Shown here in pieces: positions 57,580 to 64,000 of a DNA stretch of 64,000 nt (positions within the stretch are counted from its first letter, which is position 1; every line of letters begins with the position of its first letter). Below the pieces are notes generated by a model, which worked only from the letters and a program-made list of their open reading frames with translations, searched no databases and was not told where the DNA came from. This DNA comes from Roseobacter insulae (GTDB lineage Bacteria > Pseudomonadota > Alphaproteobacteria > Rhodobacterales > Rhodobacteraceae): assembly GCF_019375555.1 (NCBI RefSeq), contig NZ_JAHXDN010000005.1, forward strand, positions 62,001-126,000, written 5' to 3'. The position numbers were made by a program, and so were the translations under genes.

Positions 57580-58771
57580 CAGTCCGATGGCGCTGGACGG
57601 TCTTGTTGTGCTTGATCTCAGCCGCATTCTGGCAGGACCCACGGCAACCCAGCTGCTGGGTGATCTCGGCGCGACGGTGATCAAGGTGGAAAATCCCAGA
57701 ACCAAGGGCGATGACACCCGTGGCTGGGGGCCGAACTATGTGCGTGACAGCGATGGCGCGCGCACGGATTTGTCGGCCTATTTCATGGCGGCAAACCGCA
57801 ACAAGCTGTCGATCTCCGTCGATCTGGCATCGGACGACGGGCAGGAAACCATCCGTCACCTTGCCGCCCGCGCGGATGTGATCGTTGAGAACTACAAGCC
57901 GGGCGGGCTGGAAAAATACGGGCTGGACCACGCAACCCTTCTGGCCGCGCATCCGCAGCTGGTTTACTGCTCGATCTCCGGTTTTGGTCAGACAGGACCG
58001 AACCGGGACCAGCCGGGTTATGATCTGATGGCGCAGGGATACGGCGGGATCATGTCTCTGACCGGTGCCCCCGACGGGCCGCCCATGAAAGTCGGCGTTG
58101 GCATCGCCGATGTGATGTGTGGCATGTATGCCACCGTGGGCGTTCTGGCCGCTTTGCGTCACCGCGACGCCACCGGCGAAGGCCAGCACATTGATCTGGC
58201 CCTTGTCGATGCGCAAATGGCGTGGTTGATCAACGAGGGTACCAATTTCCTGACCTCGGGCAAACTGCCCGAACGGCGCGGCAACGCGCATCCGAATATC
58301 GTGCCCTATGACGCTTTCCCCTGCGCAGAAGGTCACTTCTTGCTTGCTGTGGGCAATGATGCACAGTTCGCCCGGTTCTGCGACGCCTTTGGCCTCGCCT
58401 CGCTGGCGGATGATCCGGCCTATCAGACGAATTTGTCCCGGATCGAAAACCGCGTGAGCCTTACCGAAATCCTGTCGCGCACGCTGGCCGACCTGCCGCG
58501 AGACGAGATCCTCAGGAGGTGTCACGCCGTCAAAGTCCCGGCAGGTCCGATCCACACGGTCGAGGAAGCGCTGCAGTCCGATCAGGCCATCGCGCGCGAC
58601 ACGGTGGTTGCGGTGGACACGCCGGGCGCCGCCACTGGATCTGTCGCGCTTCTGGGCAATCCCCTGAAGTTTTCGCGCACGCCGGTTCAGTACAGACGCC
58701 CGCCGCCAAGGTTCGGGCAAAACACAAACACCGTTCTTGAAATGTTTGGAATCGCGCCCAAAGCGGATTGA
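57563..58771 (+). CDS. Class III CoA-transferase (CaiB/BaiF family)
   Basis: 402 residues from ATG 57563 (57566 is an alternative). Conserved segments VLDLSRILAGPTATQLLGDLGATVIKVE, NYKPGGLEKYGLD and GYDLMAQGYGG. It moves CoA between carboxylates. It overlaps the ThDP gene by 17 bases; together they resemble oxalate- or 2-hydroxyacid-CoA modules. Confidence 0.92.
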   Translation: MMVASDSPMALDGLVVLDLSRILAGPTATQLLGDLGATVIKVENPRTKGDDTRGWGPNYVRDSDGARTDLSAYFMAANRNKLSISVDLASDDGQETIRHLAARADVIVENYKPGGLEKYGLDHATLLAAHPQLVYCSISGFGQTGPNRDQPGYDLMAQGYGGIMSLTGAPDGPPMKVGVGIADVMCGMYATVGVLAALRHRDATGEGQHIDLALVDAQMAWLINEGTNFLTSGKLPERRGNAHPNIVPYDAFPCAEGHFLLAVGNDAQFARFCDAFGLASLADDPAYQTNLSRIENRVSLTEILSRTLADLPRDEILRRCHAVKVPAGPIHTVEEALQSDQAIARDTVVAVDTPGAATGSVALLGNPLKFSRTPVQYRRPPPRFGQNTNTVLEMFGIAPKAD

Positions 58772-58923
58772 AACAAGGCTGCCCGATCGGCCCGAATCCG
58801 CCTGTTTTCAGACCGAATTTCTGAAACATAGGCAGAATCTTAACACGTCGCTTCACGTTGGCGTGTAACGACGCCTCTGATCCTTCGCGCCTTCCGATAT
58901 TGCGTTAAACAAAATGCAGATCA

Positions 58924-60294
58924 ATGAACGAAGGCGCGATCCCGATGATGTATGATATCTGTTACAGCCCTGTTACGCTCTCCACGCCTGAGGCACTGGC
59001 CGACTGGAACGGCATGATCCATGCCTTTCTGGCGCATGGAACCGCTACCCCGACGCATCTGGGCGCGGTTTTGACCAGCCACCCGAATTTCGCGATGGGC
59101 CACGCCGCCCGGGGATTGTTTTCCCTGATGATGGGCCGGGCGGAGCTGGTGCAAACGGCGCATGACGCATTGAGGGATGCGCGGACGGCACAAGACGCCT
59201 GCCCCCTGTCCGATCGCGAAAGGCTGTGGGTGGAGGCTCTGGATCACTGGCTGGACGGCAAACCATCCGGCGCCATTGCCGCCATGGAACAGATTTTGAC
59301 GACGCATCCGGCCGATACGCTGTCTGCCAAAGTCAGCCATGCCATTCGCTTCATTCTCGGCGATGCAAATGGGATGCGCACCTCGATCGAGCGGGTGTTG
59401 GGTGCACATGGGCAAGACCACGCCTGCCGCGGGTTCGCCCTTGGGTGCCATGCGTTTTCTCTGGAAGAAACCGGCGACTATGACCGCGCCGAAGCCGCCG
59501 GGCGCGAAGGTCTCTTGCTTGCGCCTGACGATTCCTGGGGGCTTCACGCCATTACCCATGTCTACGACATGACAGCGCGGCCCGACCTCGGGATCAACCT
59601 GATCGAAAGCCATGCGAGCGCCTGGGATCATTGCAACAACTTCCGCTACCACGTCTGGTGGCACAAGGCGCTGCTGCATATGGACAAGGGGGAGCTGGAT
59701 GTAGCTCTCGGCCTCTATGACGCCCAGATCCGAGCCGACAAGACCGACGACTATCGCGACATCTCCAACGCGACATCGCTGCTGGTGCGGCTGGAGCTTG
59801 AGGGTATGGATGTCGGACCCCGCTGGGAAGAACTGGCGGACCTCGCGCAGAACCGTACGGATGATGGCTGCGTGGTATTTGCTGACCTGCATTACATGCT
59901 GGCCCTGACCGGCGCGGACCGCCCGGACGCCAGGGACGCCATGGCCCGGCGTTTCGCCAAGGATGCCGCAAAATCCGGCGAGATGCCGCAACGCTACGCC
60001 GATCCGGGTGTGGCCGCCCTGTCGGGCCTGAACGCCTTCGCCGAAGGGCGGTATGACGCCGCCTTTGCCGATCTGGTTGTCGCGCGGCCCGCCATGCAGA
60101 CCATCGGTGGCAGCCATGCGCAACGCGACGTGTTCGAACGCATCACCATCGATGCGGGGTTGCGGGCCGGCCGCTATGATCAAACCGAAGCCGTGATCCA
60201 GGATCGCCTCGCGCGGCGGGCCGGTCGCAAGGATCGTTTCACACTTACCCGCCTCGCCACGATCGAGCAGGCCCGGCGGATCCCCGCACAGTAA
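58924..60294 (+). CDS. TTC38-like tetratricopeptide repeat protein
   Basis: 456 residues. Repeated helical pairs and the W/H-rich core AITHVYDMTARPDLGINLI ... NNFRYHVWWHKALLHMDKG of the TTC38 family. Cytoplasmic, role unknown. Confidence 0.88.
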   Translation: MNEGAIPMMYDICYSPVTLSTPEALADWNGMIHAFLAHGTATPTHLGAVLTSHPNFAMGHAARGLFSLMMGRAELVQTAHDALRDARTAQDACPLSDRERLWVEALDHWLDGKPSGAIAAMEQILTTHPADTLSAKVSHAIRFILGDANGMRTSIERVLGAHGQDHACRGFALGCHAFSLEETGDYDRAEAAGREGLLLAPDDSWGLHAITHVYDMTARPDLGINLIESHASAWDHCNNFRYHVWWHKALLHMDKGELDVALGLYDAQIRADKTDDYRDISNATSLLVRLELEGMDVGPRWEELADLAQNRTDDGCVVFADLHYMLALTGADRPDARDAMARRFAKDAAKSGEMPQRYADPGVAALSGLNAFAEGRYDAAFADLVVARPAMQTIGGSHAQRDVFERITIDAGLRAGRYDQTEAVIQDRLARRAGRKDRFTLTRLATIEQARRIPAQ

Positions 60295-60342
60295 AGCGTT
60301 GCCCCTGATGACAAATGTAATCTCACAGCATAAAGACCGGCC

Positions 60343-61584
60343 ATGACACTTGCCGATCCTACTCATCTGGTGCGCAGCGCCACTGGTCATGCCGTGAACG
60401 CCGCGGCAGGTGTGAAGCAGCGCGACCTCCGTCTGGATTTCTTCCGCGGCATCGCGATGTTCATCATCCTGTTCGCGCACACGCCCGGTAACTTCTTTAC
60501 CTCATGGATACCCGCGCGATGGGGGTTTTCCGACGCCACGGAAATCTTTGTCTTCTGCTCGGGCATGGCCTCTGCCATCGCCTTCGGTCGCGCCTATGAC
60601 ACTGCGGGCTGGAGACTGGGCACCGCCCGGGTCAGTTTTCGCGTCTGGCAGGTCTACTGGGCCCATCTCGGGCTATTCTTCGCGGTGGCAACCCTGCTGG
60701 CTGGCATCGACATGACCGGCGCCTATGACAAGGTCTACATCGGCTCCCTGAACCTGTGGAAATTCTTTGCCGAGCCCGGCCCGCAACTTGTCGGGCTTAT
60801 GACCCTCACCTACGTGCCGAACTATTTCGACATTCTGCCCATGTATATGGTGGTACTGGCAATGATGCCGCTGATCATGGCCCTGTCCCGGGTGCATCTG
60901 GGTCTGGTTGCGCTCTTTGTGGGCGGTATGTGGCTTTTTGCCCAGAGGCGCGTACTGGCAGAGGCGGGGCTGGAGGCGTATCACTTTGGCCTGCCGGCAG
61001 AGCCTTGGTCCGACCGCAAATGGTTCTTTAACCCGTTTGGCTGGCAGCTGATCTTCTTCACTGGATTTGCCTTCATGCGCGGCTGGTTGCCAAAACCGCC
61101 CGTGACACCCCTGCTGATCGGGCTGGCGACTGTCGTGGTGCTGTTGAACATCCCGCTGTCCAATATCGGCGTGCGCGAGTTTGGCTTTGACTGGGCGCGC
61201 GACTGGCGCATCGCCAATCGCATCTGGATCACCAAGTCCGATTTTGGTCTTCTGCGCTATGTGCATTTCCTTGCACTGGCCTATCTGTGCTGGGTGGCCG
61301 CGGGGGACAAGGGCGCGCGGCTGCTGGCGCAGGGTGAAGGGATGCTGGCAAAGCTATGGCAGAATATTCTGGCGATCATACTCAAGGTCGGGCAGCAGTC
61401 GCTGGCCGTGTTCATCGTCAGCATGTTCACGGCGCGTGTCAGCGGGTTTGTAATGGATAACATCGGGCGTGACACCCTTACCGTGGTCGCCGTGAACTTT
61501 GCCGGCATGGGCGTTCTGGTTCTGACAGCCTATGGCGCGGGGTGGTACAAGTCACAGCCCTGGCGCAAGAAGGCAGACACCTGA
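60343..61584 (+). CDS. opgC: OpgC, succinyl-modifying membrane protein of periplasmic glucans
   Basis: 413 residues. Ten or so membrane helices and the acyltransferase-type N-terminus QRDLRLDFFRGIAMFIILFAHT. It substitutes osmoregulated periplasmic glucans. Its stop overlaps the opgG start (TGATG). Confidence 0.9.
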   Translation: MTLADPTHLVRSATGHAVNAAAGVKQRDLRLDFFRGIAMFIILFAHTPGNFFTSWIPARWGFSDATEIFVFCSGMASAIAFGRAYDTAGWRLGTARVSFRVWQVYWAHLGLFFAVATLLAGIDMTGAYDKVYIGSLNLWKFFAEPGPQLVGLMTLTYVPNYFDILPMYMVVLAMMPLIMALSRVHLGLVALFVGGMWLFAQRRVLAEAGLEAYHFGLPAEPWSDRKWFFNPFGWQLIFFTGFAFMRGWLPKPPVTPLLIGLATVVVLLNIPLSNIGVREFGFDWARDWRIANRIWITKSDFGLLRYVHFLALAYLCWVAAGDKGARLLAQGEGMLAKLWQNILAIILKVGQQSLAVFIVSMFTARVSGFVMDNIGRDTLTVVAVNFAGMGVLVLTAYGAGWYKSQPWRKKADT

Positions 61585-63107
61585 TGCTGCGCCGCGACCT
61601 TCTGAAATCTCTGGCGGCTCTGGCCGCTACCCCTTCGGTCAGTTTCGCGGGGGAACCCGGGCTGCAACTGGGCGATGCCAAGCCATTTGACGGCGAAACC
61701 GTGCGGACCCGCGCAAAAGCGCTTGCGGCTCAGGATTACGTCCCCCGTCCGCTGATCCCTGAAAGCTGGCGCAATCTCACCTATGACCAGTACCGCAAGA
61801 TCTGGTTTGACGGCCGGAATGCGCTTTGGGAAGGGTCGGACAAGCCGCAACGCGTCGATGTCTTTCCGCCCGGGCTGTATTTCCCGCAGGCCGTCGAAGT
61901 GAACGTCGTCGAGAACGGTGCCGCCCGGCCGCTGGCGTTCGACATGGGCGTTTTCGACACCACCGACAAATTCCCGGAAGTGGAAATAGATGCGACCCTT
62001 GGCTATTCGGGGTTGCGGCTACGAGCCGAACTGGAACAGGCCGATATCTTTCAGGAATACGCCGTTTTTCAGGGCGCGAGCTATTTCCGCGGGATCGGTA
62101 CCGGCGAGACATACGGTCTGTCAGCGCGCGGGCTCGCCCTGAAAACCGGCGATCCGATGGGCGAGGAATTTCCCGACTTCACGGCCTTCTGGCTGGAAAC
62201 GCCGCACCCCGGTTCCGGCACGGTTGTGCTGCATGCCCTGCTCGACAGTGTGAGCTGTACCGGTGCCTACCGTTTCGACATCTCGCATGGCGACACGCTG
62301 CGCATGTCTGTCTCCGCCGAGATCTTTGCCCGTGCCGAAATGCGTCACGTCGGTATCGCGCCACTGACATCCATGTTCCTGTTTGACGAGACCATGCGCC
62401 AGCGGTTCGATGATTTCCGCCCGGCGGTACACGACAGCGATGGATTGCTGATCCACAATGGCGCCGGAGAGGTGATCTGGCGGCCGCTGGCGAACCCCCT
62501 GACACTGCAGATCAGTGCGTTTGCCGACAACAATCCGCGCGGCTTTGGCCTGATGCAGCGTCCGCGGAATTTCCGCGACTACGCGGATCTCGAAGCGCTT
62601 TACCACTCGCGTCCCTCAGTCTGGATCACTCCGCAGGAAGACTGGGGGCAAGGCTCCGTCACCCTTGTCGAGATTCCCGCTGATCTGGAAATCTACGACA
62701 ACATCGTCGCTTACTGGCGCCCCTCGGAACCGATTGCCGCAGGCGCCAGCCACAAAATGAGCTACCTGCTGGATTGGGGAGAGGACCCGGCGCCACAGGC
62801 GGAAATGCCGCTGCGCGTCGTCAACACGGCAATCGGCGGGCGGCCTGAAGGCGGCAATATCGTCGCGATTGATTTTGAAGACGGTGCACTTGTTCCCGAC
62901 GATCTGTCACGCGTGGATATCATACTGCGCGGCAGCGCGGGAACGGTGACGCCCGGACTGGTGCAAAGAAATCCTGAAACCAATGGGCCGCGACTGGCGT
63001 TTACCTTTCAACCAGAAGAGGCCCGCTACATCGAATTCCGGGCACAGTTGCGCCTGGATGGCGCGCCGCTCAGCGAGGTGTGGCTTTACCGTTGGACAAC
63101 CGGATGA
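61584..63107 (+). CDS. opgG: Periplasmic glucan biosynthesis protein OpgG
   Basis: 507 residues from ATG 61584. Signal peptide MLRRDLLKSLAALAATPSVSFA, Tat-like RRDLLK start. The mature part is MdoG/OpgG family (YDQYRKIWFDGRNALWEG, IDFEDGAL). It acts in the periplasm on the glucan backbone. Its stop overlaps opgH (ATGA). Confidence 0.94.
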   Translation: MLRRDLLKSLAALAATPSVSFAGEPGLQLGDAKPFDGETVRTRAKALAAQDYVPRPLIPESWRNLTYDQYRKIWFDGRNALWEGSDKPQRVDVFPPGLYFPQAVEVNVVENGAARPLAFDMGVFDTTDKFPEVEIDATLGYSGLRLRAELEQADIFQEYAVFQGASYFRGIGTGETYGLSARGLALKTGDPMGEEFPDFTAFWLETPHPGSGTVVLHALLDSVSCTGAYRFDISHGDTLRMSVSAEIFARAEMRHVGIAPLTSMFLFDETMRQRFDDFRPAVHDSDGLLIHNGAGEVIWRPLANPLTLQISAFADNNPRGFGLMQRPRNFRDYADLEALYHSRPSVWITPQEDWGQGSVTLVEIPADLEIYDNIVAYWRPSEPIAAGASHKMSYLLDWGEDPAPQAEMPLRVVNTAIGGRPEGGNIVAIDFEDGALVPDDLSRVDIILRGSAGTVTPGLVQRNPETNGPRLAFTFQPEEARYIEFRAQLRLDGAPLSEVWLYRWTTG

Positions 63108-64000
63108 AAGACCTGACTGCGGATATCGGCACAACCGACACGCGGGCAATGCCGCCGCGGGCACCTCTGAGCATGCGCGCGCAGGATTTTTCCGCGCCGC
63201 CCGACGCCGCCGTTGCCTTGGGCGATCAGACACCCCGGCGTACACTGGGGTGGCGGCTGGCGGTTTTTGTCCCGGCGCTTGTCGGAACGGCGCTGCTGGT
63301 ATCGGGAATTTATGGCTGGCTGGCGGAAACCGGCATGACTGGTCTGGAATGGGCGTTGCTGATGATGATCGGCGTGACGTTCATCTGGGTCACCCTGTCG
63401 GTCAGCACCGTTGGTGTGGCCATCGCCGGTCTTCTGGCCCGCGAGGAGGCACAGACGCGGCCTCGCGGGGATGTGCACCCCCTGAATGTCGCGCTGCTCG
63501 TCCCGGTCTACAACGAGGTTCCCAGCGATGTTTTCGGGAATGCCGCCGCAATGCTCGAGGACCTCGCGCGGCGTGACACCAGACATCGCTACGCGATCTT
63601 TGTTCTTTCCGACACCCGCGATGCCGCCATTGCGCTTGAAGAAGAACAGGCCTTCGAGGTCCTGCGCACCTCCGCACCCGCTGGGATCGCCGTGCACTAT
63701 CGTCGCCGCGCGACGAATACCGACAAGAAGGTCGGCAACCTCGTTGATTGGATCACCGGGTGGGGGGCTGCCCACGATGCGATGGTGGTGCTTGACGCGG
63801 ACAGCCTGATGACCGGCCGCGCAATCGATCGGCTGGCCGATGAACTCAGCGTCGACCCGCACGCGGGATTGATCCAGACCTTCCCCATGCTGATCGGGGC
63901 AGAAACGCTTTTCGCGCGGCTGCAACAGTTTTCTAACATCGCTTACGGATGGCTGCTCGCCGAAGGGTTGGCAAAGTGGGCACGCAGCGAAGGGAACTAC
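63104..64000 (+). CDS. opgH: Glucan glucosyltransferase OpgH (3' partial)
   Basis: About 299 residues visible, cut at the window end. Two N-terminal membrane helices (about 50-72 and 80-107), then a GT2 domain: VALLVPVYNEVP, the TDKKVGNLVDWI segment and VVLDADSLM with the metal-binding aspartates. It polymerises UDP-glucose into linear beta-1,2 glucan through the membrane. Last gene of the opgC-G-H operon. Confidence 0.93.
   Translation, partial: MKDLTADIGTTDTRAMPPRAPLSMRAQDFSAPPDAAVALGDQTPRRTLGWRLAVFVPALVGTALLVSGIYGWLAETGMTGLEWALLMMIGVTFIWVTLSVSTVGVAIAGLLAREEAQTRPRGDVHPLNVALLVPVYNEVPSDVFGNAAAMLEDLARRDTRHRYAIFVLSDTRDAAIALEEEQAFEVLRTSAPAGIAVHYRRRATNTDKKVGNLVDWITGWGAAHDAMVVLDADSLMTGRAIDRLADELSVDPHAGLIQTFPMLIGAETLFARLQQFSNIAYGWLLAEGLAKWARSEGNY

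Noticed and set aside
58921-60480. 519-residue minus-strand frame
   Set aside because: Antisense to the TTC38-like gene and opgC start; no domain, shadow of GC-rich coding.

Overview
The window comes from an alphaproteobacterium of the order Rhodobacterales (Roseobacter group). The evidence is the tightly overlapped yacG / RNase E-G / maf / infA cluster ending at tRNA-Phe, a GcrA cell-cycle regulator, osmoregulated periplasmic glucan genes (opgC-opgG-opgH), a GTTC-N7-GTTC type SOS box, and a prophage whose tail tip resembles the Rhodobacter gene transfer agent.

Region 1 (1-2497) is AT-richer island DNA. It holds the end of one large protein and an overlapping 343-residue partner, neither firmly recognised, then a terminator and about 420 bases without a convincing gene. 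Region 2 (2498-41898) is an apparently complete, lambda-like siphovirus prophage of about 39.4 kb in the 3' end of tRNA-Phe(GAA), bounded by an 18-bp direct repeat (2498-2515 and 41881-41898). Most phage genes lie on the minus strand and read from right to left. They are: integrase and a nuclease coupled to it (39.3-41.0 kb); an AT-rich cargo zone with a HEPN-like protein (37.0-39.1 kb); an SOS-associated YedK gene sharing a LexA-type box with a divergent gene (36.4-37.3 kb); a control region with a small Fis-type HTH gene (35.6-36.3 kb); an early operon with methyltransferase, DUF6456-type regulator, HD and MazG-like nucleotide hydrolases, primase and SF3 helicase (27.6-35.6 kb); an iteron-like candidate replication origin (27.2-27.4 kb); terminase, spanins and SSB; a plus-strand moron cassette (20.9-22.1 kb); head genes (16.1-20.7 kb); tail genes with a GTA-like tip (5.3-15.8 kb); and endolysin, membrane protein, phosphoesterase and dNMP kinase (2.6-5.3 kb). 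Several starts were moved from the longest open frame to the one that has a ribosome-binding site or overlaps the previous stop.

Region 3 (41882-64000) is ordinary host chromosome: tRNA-Phe, yacG, RNase E/G, maf, infA, a nitrilase-family hydrolase with a divergent LysR gene, cobB, rpmB, meaB, hrpB, a Nudix gene, argF/argD, an EamA transporter, gcrA, a ThDP enzyme with an overlapping CoA-transferase, a TTC38-like protein, and opgC-opgG-opgH (last gene cut by the window end).

The most unusual signals are regulatory. The 10-mer GTTGCGGGAT occurs eight times plus one variant. All copies are in the prophage, all in one orientation, and essentially all between genes. Tandem pairs 12 bp apart lie near both attachment sites, and at least two single copies sit between the -35 and -10 boxes of plausible promoters. 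This looks like a phage-wide operator or stoperator system, integrase arm sites, or both. A second signal is three clusters of AGGGGA-containing 9-10-mers around a 32-bp AT-rich stretch next to the helicase gene. A third is a degenerate TTGGGGGAT pair, with the same 12-bp spacing, just outside the left attachment site, hinting at an older element that used the same tRNA.
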